The position numbers and the translations under genes are program-made. A stretch of 57,882 bases of DNA, taken from positions 1 to 57,882 of the forward strand of contig NZ_CCDG010000015.1 of NCBI RefSeq assembly GCF_000723885.1, written 5' to 3'. Source of the stretch: Paenibacillus camerounensis (lineage in GTDB: Bacteria > Bacillota > Bacilli > Paenibacillales > Paenibacillaceae). Positions 8,630-15,828 of the stretch are shown in pieces (the stretch's first letter is position 1; each line of letters begins with the position of its first letter). The notes beneath the pieces are model-generated. The model was not told the origin of the DNA and did no database searches. It saw nothing but the letters and a program-made list of their open reading frames with translations.

Positions 8630-9508
8630 ATGAAAAAAGTACTACTGACGCTCTTCAGCTTGACCATGGTATTGGTGCTGGCAGCTTGCGGCAACAATAA
8701 TACTGCTACTAACGCTGCTAACTCTGCAGCAACTAACGCTCCGGCAGCTGATGCTTCCGCTGAGCCTACTACAGAGCCTGCCGCTGATCCGGTAACGCTT
8801 GTTATCGGTGCTTCTCCTGTACCGCATGCCGAAATTCTGAATGCCATCGCTCCGCTGCTTGAAGCACAAGGCATCAAGCTGGAGATTAAGGAATTCACTG
8901 ACTACATCCTGCCTAACACACAGCTGGCCGAGAAGGCACTGGATGCGAACTTCTTCCAGCACAAGCCGTATCTGGATGACCAGAACACTAAGAACGGCAC
9001 GGATCTGGTATCTGTGACTGCAGTTCACGTTGAGCCGTTCGGCGCTTATTCCAAAAAAATTAAATCCGTTGACGAACTGGCTGACGGTGCAAAAGTAGCA
9101 ATCCCGAACGATGCAACGAACGGCGGACGCGCTCTGATCCTGCTGGCTAAGAACGGCCTGATTACGCTGAAGGATGATACTAACATCACTTCAACTAAGG
9201 CAGATATCACTGAAAACCCTAAGAACCTGGAAATCATTGAACTGGATGCAGCAATGCTGCCGCGCCAGCTGGATGAAGTAGATATCGCGCTGATTAACAC
9301 CAACTTTGCGCTTGAAGCCGGCCTGGTTCCGACGAAGGATGCCCTGTTCATCGAAGGTGCTGATTCCCCTTACGCTAACCTGCTGGTAGCCCGTCCTGAC
9401 AACAAGGATTCCGATGCAATCCAGAAGCTGGCTGCTGCACTGAACTCCGCAGAAGCTAAAGCCTTCATCGAAGAGAAATACGAAGGTGCCATTATCCCTG
9501 CATTTTAA
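8630..9508 (+). CDS. metQ: Methionine-binding lipoprotein MetQ
   Basis: Extracellular, membrane-anchored substrate-binding subunit of the methionine importer, 292 residues. The signal peptide ends in the lipobox LAAC, with the lipidated Cys at about residue 20. An Asn/Ala/Thr-rich linker follows, then the NLPA domain starting 'VTLVIGASPVPHAEIL' and containing 'DANFFQHKPYLD' and 'ALINTNFALEAGL', both typical of the family. It is the last gene of the S-box operon and is followed by a strong terminator. Confidence 0.95.
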   Translation: MKKVLLTLFSLTMVLVLAACGNNNTATNAANSAATNAPAADASAEPTTEPAADPVTLVIGASPVPHAEILNAIAPLLEAQGIKLEIKEFTDYILPNTQLAEKALDANFFQHKPYLDDQNTKNGTDLVSVTAVHVEPFGAYSKKIKSVDELADGAKVAIPNDATNGGRALILLAKNGLITLKDDTNITSTKADITENPKNLEIIELDAAMLPRQLDEVDIALINTNFALEAGLVPTKDALFIEGADSPYANLLVARPDNKDSDAIQKLAAALNSAEAKAFIEEKYEGAIIPAF

Positions 9509-9541
9509 GCTGCTGATTAACGCGGCTTCGTAATGAATAAG

Positions 9542-9589
9542 AGGCTGTCCCGGAGAGGTCATTGATGACCTTACGGGACAGCCTTTTTT
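9542..9589 (+). terminator. Terminator of the metNPQ operon
   Basis: AGGCTGTCCCG pairs with CGGGACAGCCT, with an inner AGGTCAT/ATGACCT stem, then TTTTT. Confidence 0.9.
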
Positions 9590-9642
9590 ATGCCGGGAAG
9601 AAATAACCGGGTTGTGACACCGGAGGAAATCCTCTATAATAG

Positions 9643-9676
9643 AAAAAATCCCGCTCCCCTGATCCAGGGAAACGGG
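9643..9676 (-). terminator. Terminator of the NifU-like gene
   Basis: Read on the minus strand, CCCGTTTCCCTG pairs imperfectly with AGGGGAGCGGG, followed by a T-run (A-run at 9643-9648 on the plus strand). Confidence 0.8.
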
Positions 9677-9692
9677 ACGGTATAGAATGGGA

Positions 9693-9941
9693 TTAGAATA
9701 CTTGAACAACTTCTTCTACGCCTTCTACTTCTTCAATCAGAGCGCGTTCGATCCCGGCTTTCAGCGTGATCGTGGAGCTCGGGCAGCTGCCGCAGGCACC
9801 CATAAGCTTCAGCTTAACGATACCGTCTTCAACGTCAATCAGTTCAACGTCGCCGCCGTCGCGCTGCAGGAAAGGACGTAGTTTATCTAGTACTTCCAGA
9901 ACCTCATCATACATGGTGGCGCTTTGTACATTCTCACTCAT
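9693..9941 (-). CDS. NifU C-terminal domain Fe-S scaffold (YutI-like)
   Basis: An 82-residue protein consisting of only the NifU/Nfu C-terminal domain. The hallmark '[11 protein letters not shown]' gives a CxxC pair (about Cys50 and Cys53) that binds a bridging Fe-S cluster, and '[20 protein letters not shown]' is the conserved N-terminal part. It likely carries or repairs Fe-S clusters in the cytosol, as proposed for YutI in Bacillus. It sits divergently from the YuzB-like gene, an arrangement also known from Bacillus. A minus-strand terminator lies right after it. Confidence 0.92.
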   Translation of the reverse strand: MSENVQSATMYDEVLEVLDKLRPFLQRDGGDVELIDVEDGIVKLKLMGACGSCPSSTITLKAGIERALIEEVEGVEEVVQVF

Positions 9942-10023
9942 TTCTCAATCACTCCTTTCGTAAGCTTATTATAGTACAAAAAGTTAAAAAATAAAATGGT
10001 TAGTGCATAATAAGGAGAACAAC

Positions 10024-10278
10024 ATGAGACCAATTATTGAATTTTGTGCCAGCAATATCGGGCACGGGACAGGCCCGCTTATGAACAAGCTGGAGCAGAA
10101 TCCCGAATATGATGTTGTTGAATACGGCTGTCTGAACAATTGCGGGGAATGCTACCTGCAACCGTTCGCCATGGTAGACGGTGAGATCATTGCAGCGGAT
10201 TCCCCGGAACTGCTTGAGCAGGCTATCGAGACTGCCATTAAGGAGCAGGAAGCCTGGGACAGCCTGGATCTGGACTAG
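10024..10278 (+). CDS. YuzB-like DUF1450 protein
   Basis: An 84-residue acidic protein with four cysteines (about positions 8, 36, 40 and 43) in the pattern 'EFCASN' and 'YGCLNNCGEC', typical of DUF1450 (YuzB). The cysteine layout suggests metal or Fe-S binding, in line with the NifU-like neighbour, but the function is unknown. An in-frame start further upstream exists, but the ATG at 10024 follows AAGGAGA by the normal distance. Confidence 0.85.
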   Translation: MRPIIEFCASNIGHGTGPLMNKLEQNPEYDVVEYGCLNNCGECYLQPFAMVDGEIIAADSPELLEQAIETAIKEQEAWDSLDLD

Positions 10279-10302
10279 CTGTCAAGTCAGCCGGCCCGGC
10301 GT

Positions 10303-11364
10303 TTAACCGAAGTGCCGTTTGGACATCCAGAGCACACCGCTCTTAAGCAGGCGGGGAACACGACCCATTACGGAGCGGCGGCCCATTAGGCCGAAGCCTG
10401 CGTTTTTGCCCAGGGAACCAAGTGTTCCCTTTAGCTTGAGGGCGTGCAGCTTCGGAGTGTCACCCCGCCACAGCGACCGGAGCACATAGGCCACCTGTTC
10501 CCCCTGTGCGCCTGCCGCCTGTGCGCTCGGCGCAAAAGGCAGGCTGGCACAATCTCCGATCACATAGACCTCGGGATAACCGGCTATGTCCGAATGCGGG
10601 CCAATCACAAGCCTGCCGCCGCGGTCTTTGGGCAGCTCAAGCTGCTGCACGACCTTGACCGGCTGAATGCCAGCCGTCCATACCGTTACATCCGCAGCAA
10701 TTGCCTGGGTGCCGTTAAAGACGGCACCCTTTTCTACGTGGGATACAGAGATGCGGCCGAGTGTCTCGACCTGATGCTCACTGAACCATTCTTCCACATA
10801 CCGGGACAGCTTGGCCGGAAAAGCGGACAGGACACGCTCTCCGCGGTCCAGAATCCGGATATTCAGGTCCGGCCGGCTCTCACGCAGCTCTGCGGCTATT
10901 TCGACTCCGCTTAGCCCTCCGCCTACGATATTCACCGATCCGTACGGCTTAATATCATTGAGCCGGCGGTAGGTCTCCCGTGTGGCGGAGAAGCTCTGGA
11001 TACTGCAGGTATGCTGCTCAGCACCCTCAATGCCGTGATAGTTATCCGTGCACCCCAGGGCAATCACCAGAATATCATAGGGAACCGGCTCACCGGATTG
11101 AAGAAAAACGAGCCGGCTGTCCAGATCAATCGAGCCTACCTCGCCGTAGCGCACAGTTAGGCGCGGATGCACGGGAAATTGGATACGCAGATGATAGTCG
11201 TTCACAGTACCTGCGGCAAGCGCATAATATTCAGTCTTGATTCCCTGATAAGGCATCCGGTCTATCAAAACAATCTCCACATCGTGGGGCAGATGGTGGC
11301 TCAGCAATTCCTGGATCAGGGCAAGGCCGCCGTAGCCGCCGCCAAGGACAAGTAGTGTTCTCAT
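10303..11364 (-). CDS. NDH-2-like FAD oxidoreductase (YutJ type)
   Basis: A 353-residue FAD/NAD(P)-binding protein of the type II NADH dehydrogenase group. The FAD dinucleotide fold opens the protein (LVLGGGYGGLALI), the NAD(P)-binding fold is 'NIVGGGLSGVEIAAEL' near residue 150, and 'YVIGDCASLPF' near residue 275 is the third FAD motif. It resembles YutJ of Bacillus, which sits in the same yutI-yuzB neighbourhood. The partner quinone or other acceptor is unknown. The start is the ATG after a GAAAGGAAG SD. mqnE ends 63 bases upstream, so both may be read from the mqnE promoter. Confidence 0.88.
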   Translation of the reverse strand: MRTLLVLGGGYGGLALIQELLSHHLPHDVEIVLIDRMPYQGIKTEYYALAAGTVNDYHLRIQFPVHPRLTVRYGEVGSIDLDSRLVFLQSGEPVPYDILVIALGCTDNYHGIEGAEQHTCSIQSFSATRETYRRLNDIKPYGSVNIVGGGLSGVEIAAELRESRPDLNIRILDRGERVLSAFPAKLSRYVEEWFSEHQVETLGRISVSHVEKGAVFNGTQAIAADVTVWTAGIQPVKVVQQLELPKDRGGRLVIGPHSDIAGYPEVYVIGDCASLPFAPSAQAAGAQGEQVAYVLRSLWRGDTPKLHALKLKGTLGSLGKNAGFGLMGRRSVMGRVPRLLKSGVLWMSKRHFG

Positions 11365-11427
11365 GAGACCCGTCTTCCTTTCAAATATGGCTGTAGTATG
11401 GATTGCAACAGGCACAGTAACGCTATT

Positions 11428-12534
11428 CTATTCGTAAACTTTGATCTCGTTGTAGAAGGTATCCCGCTCAACCGGGATACGTCCGGCGCCTTTGACGAGC
11501 CAGATCAGCTCTTCACGTGTCATACCCTCCGGCGTCAATGCTCCGGCGGCATGGCTGATCCGCTCCTTCAGGATGGTTCCATGTACATCGGATGCACCGA
11601 AGCTCATGGCTACCTGGGTCAGCTGTACACCTATATTAATGAAGTAAGCCTTGATATGGTCGAAATTGTCGAGCATCAGCCGGCTGACGGCAATTGTCTT
11701 AAGATCCTCGTAAGCAGAGTTGCGGCGCATGATACCGGCGTTGCGGTTCTTCGGCTGCATAGACAGCGGAATGAACACCATGAAGCCGTTTGTCTCGTCC
11801 TGCAGCTCACGGATCTGCATCATATGACGGATGCGGTCCTCGCGTGATTCAATCGAGCCGTACAGCATCGTTGTGTGTGTTCTCATGCCCATTTTGTGGG
11901 CAGTCCGGTGAACTTCCAGATATTCTTCGACATTGGCTTTATCGACCCGCATTTTTTTGCGGTACTGGTCAGAGAGAATTTCTGCCCCGCCGCCGGTCAG
12001 CGATTTCAGTCCAGCCGCACGCAGCTGCTCCAGCACTTCACGGATGCTTAGCCCGCTGATCCGGGTGAAGAAATCAATCTCTGCTGCCGTATACGCCTTG
12101 AGTGTCACCTCGGGGAACCGTTCATGCAGCGCCTTCAGTGAATCAACATAATACTGAAAGGGCACCTTATCATTATGGCCGCCGACAATGTGGAATTCGC
12201 GCACACCGGGGTGGATATGCTGTTCGACATATTGCACCATTTCCGGCCCGGACAGGGTGTAAGCCCCTTCTTCGCCGTCATCCTTGCGGAAATTGCAGAA
12301 TGCGCAGCGGGATTCGCATACATTGGTGAAATACAGGCTCATGTTTTCGATAAAATAGACCTTTTTCCCGTTCTTGCGCAGATTGACCTCATTAGCCAGC
12401 TGGCCGATTGTCAGCAGGTCATCACTCTCATATAAATAAACGCCGTCTTCCAGATTTAATCGTTCGCCGCCGCGTACTTTTTCAATAATGTCTGCCATTC
12501 TGGCATCGGTGTGCGGGGTTATAAGTGTAGACAT
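11428..12534 (-). CDS. mqnE: Aminofutalosine synthase MqnE
   Basis: A 368-residue radical SAM enzyme. The cluster motif CESRCAFC (Cys73, Cys77, Cys80) differs from the spacing of many radical SAM enzymes but is right for the MqnE/MqnC group (CxxxCxxC). 'EFHIVGGHNDKVPF' near residue 115 and 'GGGAEILSD' near residue 180 are also typical. MqnE joins SAM to 3-enolpyruvyl-benzoate to make aminofutalosine, the step after MqnA in the futalosine route to menaquinone. The presence of mqnE suggests this organism uses that route in place of the men pathway. SD AGGAGG lies just before the ATG. It may continue into the YutJ-like gene. Confidence 0.93.
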   Translation of the reverse strand: MSTLITPHTDARMADIIEKVRGGERLNLEDGVYLYESDDLLTIGQLANEVNLRKNGKKVYFIENMSLYFTNVCESRCAFCNFRKDDGEEGAYTLSGPEMVQYVEQHIHPGVREFHIVGGHNDKVPFQYYVDSLKALHERFPEVTLKAYTAAEIDFFTRISGLSIREVLEQLRAAGLKSLTGGGAEILSDQYRKKMRVDKANVEEYLEVHRTAHKMGMRTHTTMLYGSIESREDRIRHMMQIRELQDETNGFMVFIPLSMQPKNRNAGIMRRNSAYEDLKTIAVSRLMLDNFDHIKAYFINIGVQLTQVAMSFGASDVHGTILKERISHAAGALTPEGMTREELIWLVKGAGRIPVERDTFYNEIKVYE

Positions 12535-12650
12535 ACAAATTCCTCCTGAAGGTTAGACTTCCTGAACCGGCGGTCCATGAATAAAAATAAAGAAAGAGGC
12601 ACCTAGCCTCCGTGACAAATTTCCGAATTTTACAGATCATCGCTTAACCT

Positions 12651-12679
12651 ATTATAAACCTCTCTCTAAAGGTGAGCAA
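12651..12679 (-). promoter_or_regulatory. SigA-type promoter of mqnE
   Basis: On the minus strand, TTGCTC (12679-12674) and TATAAT (12656-12651) are 17 bases apart, about 115 bases before the mqnE start. Confidence 0.7.
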
Positions 12680-12735
12680 CCGCCGCGGGAAGTTAGCATT
12701 TTCCTGTTTGAGAGCTTTAGCCGGGGAGTTGTGAC

Positions 12736-12764
12736 TTGAGCGAACGGACGGAGTGGAGTATACT
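12736..12764 (+). promoter_or_regulatory. SigA-type promoter of the IscA/HesB-like gene
   Basis: TTGAGC (12736-12741) and TATACT (12759-12764) are 17 bases apart, about 70 bases before the ATG at 12836. The 300-base gap between the divergent genes holds both promoters. Confidence 0.7.
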
Positions 12765-12835
12765 GAATTTTATATAGAGTATAACTTTTAGCCGGAAGGC
12801 TTTATGACATCATATAACATTTAGGAGGTTAGACT

Positions 12836-13195
12836 ATGATTACAATCAGCGAAACAGCGGCGGGACAGCTTAAGACCATGCTGGCAGATCAGGAAATGCC
12901 GAATATGTTCCTTCGTCTTGGTGTAACTGCGGGCGGCTGCAGCGGGTTCTCATACGCAATGGGCTTTGATGACAACGAGACCGAGCAGGATGTCTATATG
13001 GATGTTGAAGGACTCAAGGTAGTGGTGAGCAAGGATGATATCCGTTACCTGAACGGCCTTGAGATCGATTTCGAGGAATCCGGCATGACGGGCGGGTTCA
13101 CCATCCACAATCCTAACGCTACAGTTACCTGCGGCTGCGGGTCTTCGTTCCGTACGAAGGAAGAAGCGGGGAATCCGGCGGCTGAGCCTTGCTAA
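12836..13195 (+). CDS. Fe-S cluster carrier, IscA/HesB/ErpA family
   Basis: A 119-residue A-type carrier that passes Fe-S clusters to target enzymes. The three invariant cysteines are present: 'GGCSGF' (about Cys35) and 'TCGCGSSF' (about Cys99 and Cys101). An extra C-terminal tail of about 15 residues ending in Cys goes beyond the usual end of the family. SD AGGAGG lies 8 bases before the ATG. It stands alone with its own promoter, and it lies near three other redox/Fe-S genes. Confidence 0.93.
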   Translation: MITISETAAGQLKTMLADQEMPNMFLRLGVTAGGCSGFSYAMGFDDNETEQDVYMDVEGLKVVVSKDDIRYLNGLEIDFEESGMTGGFTIHNPNATVTCGCGSSFRTKEEAGNPAAEPC

Positions 13196-13245
13196 ATAAA
13201 GCTTAAGAAGTCAAGGAACTTTAACACACTATAATCTAAAATCTG

Positions 13246-13289
13246 ACCTCCTGGAATGTGTAAGCAGAATGCACTTTCAGGAGGTTATT
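13246..13289 (+). terminator. Probable terminator after the Fe-S carrier gene
   Basis: ACCTCCTG pairs with CAGGAGGT, followed by TATTTTGTTG. The 3' arm looks like an SD but is 33 bases from the next ATG, too far to serve it. Confidence 0.6.
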
Positions 13290-13317
13290 TTGTTGTATAA
13301 CTCAGGGGGATGCTAAG

Positions 13318-13767
13318 ATGCTGACATTCAGGTATATAAAGCGCAAAAAGGCCCGGAGTGAGCTGTTGGAGCGGCAGAGGGATTTGATTTTTTATGAGCC
13401 TCTCTATTCGGCGGTTCATCCATATCATGAATGGTTTAAGGTGCAATGGAAGCTCTTGCGTGCCAGGAGTGAAATGAAGCTGCAAGCAGATCCGGACTTG
13501 TACAGAGAAATCATCTCCCATATCCCGCTGCAATTGACGGTAATAAGGCAGGCTATCAGGGATTACGGGGGGAATGTGGATACAAGCTATTTTGAGGCAA
13601 CGATCGAATATATGGAACATTTGCTGCAGTCAGGCGATGAAAAACATCACTATATGATTATATTTGATCATATGCAGATATTTGAGCGGGCGGAGTATTA
13701 TTTATATCTGAAAAAAAGGGAAGCGGAGCTGCAGGCCCTACTGGGCATGGATGACAATAAAAGCTGA
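13318..13767 (+). CDS. Hypothetical protein, 149 residues
   Basis: Not recognised. A soluble, basic, probably all-helical protein with many charged and aromatic residues ('FRYIKRKKARSELLERQRD' at the start, 'HYMIIFDHMQIFERAEYYLYLKKREAEL' in the second half). No signal peptide or membrane segment is seen. The SD-like CAGGGGGA precedes the ATG at a usable distance. The gene ends 14 bases before the broken end of a truncated oxidoreductase on the opposite strand, so it lies at a probable rearrangement junction and may be accessory. Confidence 0.6.
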   Translation: MLTFRYIKRKKARSELLERQRDLIFYEPLYSAVHPYHEWFKVQWKLLRARSEMKLQADPDLYREIISHIPLQLTVIRQAIRDYGGNVDTSYFEATIEYMEHLLQSGDEKHHYMIIFDHMQIFERAEYYLYLKKREAELQALLGMDDNKS

Positions 13768-13780
13768 CGGATGCGCCGGA

Positions 13781-13948
13781 GTACCAGTGCGGTACGCCGT
13801 GCCGCCGGGCATAATCTGCTGCGAGCTCCCCATTCCGCCGCATAACAGCGGTAAGCTGCGAGCCCTCTGCCTTCTGCAGCGCTGGCCCGCTCTTGACTTC
13901 GGTTACATCACCGCAGCCGATAATTCCCCAGTTAATCCGTGTGTTCAT
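13781..13948 (-). pseudogene. Truncated Gfo/Idh/MocA oxidoreductase remnant
   Basis: The minus strand starts with a good SD (GGAAGGGG) and an ATG at 13948. It reads about 56 residues that match the N-terminal Rossmann fold of Gfo/Idh/MocA NAD-dependent sugar dehydrogenases: 'INWGIIGCGDVTEV', 'LTAVMRRNGELAADYARR', 'GVPHWY'. After that the similarity stops and the frame continues into unrelated residues over the end of the neighbouring gene. A full protein would need about 330 residues, so this is a gene start left behind after a deletion or insertion. No product is expected to be functional. Confidence 0.7.
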
Positions 13949-14111
13949 GTACATAACCCCTTCCGGTATTTAGCCAGCTATCTCATATATGTAGTATTAA
14001 TAGAGTATTATAATAGTAGAAAAAAATTCTGAGCGGATCAACCAGTCTATCTGCACAAGCCGTAAGCTTGCTTTTTTCATAGAGTAAACAGTATTCCTGA
14101 ACAACAGCTGC

Positions 14112-14321
14112 TCAAGCAGGCATGATGAATTTGTAATGAACCATAAAGATAATCAGAGCCGCGGCTGCGAGGGAAAAAGCAATGCAGCCTGCACCCAGAA
14201 ACGGGCGGCGGTCACGGATAAACCTGAAGCCGAGCGCGCAGACAAGAATAGTAGTACCTGCCAGAACGACAGACATGCCGATCATCGCGAGCCGGTACAA
14301 GACCTCAAATAATTGAGCCAT
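14112..14321 (-). CDS. Small two-helix membrane protein
   Basis: A 69-residue protein with two clear membrane helices (around residues 8-30 and 43-64) joined by the basic loop 'RFIRDRRPF'. No family was recognised. The ATG at 14321 follows GAGGGGG at the right distance, so I use it in place of more distal in-frame ATGs. The 240 bases between this gene and the divergent YheC/YheD-like gene should contain both promoters, but I do not see a convincing one. Confidence 0.6.
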   Translation of the reverse strand: MAQLFEVLYRLAMIGMSVVLAGTTILVCALGFRFIRDRRPFLGAGCIAFSLAAAALIIFMVHYKFIMPA

Positions 14322-14559
14322 AATGAAGCCCCCTCTCACGGTAATCATACATTGAACTTCAAGTAAATTCCAGCGGGGGCCGGTATGGCGCATCTTGTAT
14401 AATCATTTGCTGGCAAGACAAATTCCCGTGGACATAAGGCCTGCTGCCATATGCCCTTTTTTGCTGTGAACGGGTTTTACACGGACAATCATACAGGAGG
14501 GCAGCTCCTTTTCTGAGTAATCTATAGGGTAGGCTGGGATTGCGAAAGGAGAGGGAACA

Positions 14560-15222
14560 ATGGCGGGAAGACAACTGGCCAGCAAGTGGCTGAAAACCGA
14601 GGCGCTGCTCAGCGATTCACGGGTTGCCGGTTACATTCCGAGAACGAAGGGATATAACGCTGCCGGACTGTCGGCAATGCTGGGCAGATACGGAAATGTA
14701 GTCATCAAACCGATTGTCGGCGGCGGGGGCCATGGGGTAATCAAGGTGTTCCGGGATAGCCGGGGCTACGGATTTACTTACAACCACCACACCCGGATGT
14801 ACCGTGACTTTGCATCAATGAAGCATGCGCTCGACAGGGTAAAGCTTAGAAGGCGTTATATGATTCAGCAGGGCATCTCGCTTGCCCGGATTGCCGGACG
14901 TCCGATTGATTACCGGGTTAAGGTTGTGAAGAACGGCGAGCACTGGGAATTTCGCTCAATGGTGGGGAGACTGGCGCGCCCGGGGTTATTTGTCACTAAT
15001 CTTTGTAAAGGCGGGACAATGATGACCTGCCGGCATGGTCTGCGCCGTTCACTTCCGGGCATCAGCGCGTCGGCCAAAAAGGCGGAAATGCGCCGGCTGA
15101 CACATGTCTGTATCGAACTGCTGGAACGGCATTTTCCGGGGATCGGTGAGCTTGGATTTGATTATGCAGTAGATCACCGGGGAAAAATCTGGATTCTTGA
15201 GGTTAATACCAGACCAAAGTGA
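14560..15222 (+). CDS. YheC/YheD family spore-coat ATP-grasp protein
   Basis: A 220-residue ATP-grasp protein of the YheC/YheD group, which is linked to the endospore coat. The glycine loop 'KPIVGGGGHGVIKV' near residue 50 and the C-terminal metal-binding segment 'ELGFDYAVDHRGKIWILEVNTRPK' are the family marks. It is shorter than Bacillus YheC (over 350 residues) because it lacks the N-terminal extension; short versions appear common in Paenibacillus. The reaction is unknown. SD AAAGGAGAGGG lies before the ATG. No terminator was clear after it. Confidence 0.85.
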   Translation: MAGRQLASKWLKTEALLSDSRVAGYIPRTKGYNAAGLSAMLGRYGNVVIKPIVGGGGHGVIKVFRDSRGYGFTYNHHTRMYRDFASMKHALDRVKLRRRYMIQQGISLARIAGRPIDYRVKVVKNGEHWEFRSMVGRLARPGLFVTNLCKGGTMMTCRHGLRRSLPGISASAKKAEMRRLTHVCIELLERHFPGIGELGFDYAVDHRGKIWILEVNTRPK

Positions 15223-15372
15223 TTAATTATTTTTTTGGAATTGACGATAATGATAACTATAGGCTAAAATTGCGTTTAGCTATATCAAAACCGAGGTAAT
15301 ATGAGGTAAGAAATGCTATTTTTTGTGAACTTTCTGGAAAATATTTTTGGAGAAAATAAAGTGGAAACTCCC

Positions 15373-15472
15373 TGTGCATAACTATTATCCCCATATTCCA
15401 CTGCGAAGGAAATGGATATTTTATCCTTACTAACAAATTATGCACAGGATTTCCACAGTAGCTTGTGGATAA
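15373..15472. promoter_or_regulatory. DnaA-box cluster upstream of sda
   Basis: Three perfect boxes of the form TTAT(C/G)CACA lie within 100 bases: TGTGCATAA at 15373-15381 (minus), TTATGCACA at 15438-15446 (plus) and TGTGGATAA at 15464-15472 (minus). Near matches are TTATCCCCA at 15385 and TTATCCTTA at 15421. In Bacillus subtilis sda is a DnaA target, so this cluster supports both the gene call and replication-linked control. The rest of the 325-base gap after 15222 is AT-rich with no gene. Confidence 0.85.
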
Positions 15473-15474
15473 TA

Positions 15475-15488
15475 AGAACGCTTGTTCG
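15475..15488. promoter_or_regulatory. LexA-like operator over the sda -35
   Basis: AGAACGCTTGTTCG matches the Bacillus LexA consensus CGAAC-N4-GTTCG at 9 of 10 fixed positions. It overlaps the -35 hexamer of the sda promoter and starts three bases after the last DnaA box. LexA binding here is inference. Confidence 0.5.
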
Positions 15489-15510
15489 ATGAATGATAGT
15501 TTGCTATGAT
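15482..15510 (+). promoter_or_regulatory. SigA-type promoter of sda
   Basis: TTGTTC (15482-15487) and TATGAT (15505-15510) are separated by 17 bases; the sda GTG follows 39 bases later. Confidence 0.75.
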
Positions 15511-15548
15511 AGATTTAGATTCAAACAAAGGAAAGGTAGGTGAACGTT

Positions 15549-15692
15549 GTGGTTGAATTATCGGATGAGATGCTGCTCGACTCGTACCAAAGAGCGATAG
15601 AGCTACATTTAGAGCATGATTTCATCGCTCTGTTGCTCGCTGAAATTCGCAAACGGAACTTACACTCTCCAGAACATGCGGTTCTACACTAA
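15549..15692 (+). CDS. sda: Sporulation histidine kinase inhibitor Sda
   Basis: A 47-residue peptide, translated by hand: it begins V-V-E-LSDEMLLDSYQRAIEL and continues 'EHDFIALLLAEIRKRNLH'. The pattern LSDE-L--SY--A-----DFI-L---EI-(K/R)R matches Sda, a helical hairpin that binds the dimerisation domain of sporulation kinases such as KinA and blocks phosphorelay entry when DNA replication is disturbed. The start is GTG after AGGTAGGTGA. The promoter overlaps DnaA boxes and a LexA-like site, fitting the known checkpoint role. A short low-similarity C-terminal tail (SPEHAVLH) follows the core. Confidence 0.93.
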   Translation: MVELSDEMLLDSYQRAIELHLEHDFIALLLAEIRKRNLHSPEHAVLH

Positions 15693-15752
15693 GGCATATC
15701 GTAATTTATTTTCTGCAGCAGCTGCTCTGTCTAACCGCAAGCGGCACAAAAT

Positions 15753-15803
15753 AGGGTATCTTTTCAAGTTGGAGTGGAATCAACCTGAAAGGATACCCTT
15801 TTA
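15753..15803. terminator. Bidirectional terminator between sda and the YumC-like gene
   Basis: AGGGTATCTTTTCAAGTTG pairs with CAACCTGAAAGGATACCCT almost throughout; a T-run follows on the plus strand and AAAATA-type sequence on the other side gives Ts on the minus strand. Confidence 0.85.
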
Positions 15804-15828
15804 TTCTTTATACGCAGATAGCGGATAA

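Noticed and set aside
10444..11355. Plus-strand open frames opposite the YutJ-like gene, and many similar ones elsewhere
   Set aside because: They are high-GC shadow frames of well-supported genes, without SD or recognisable domains.
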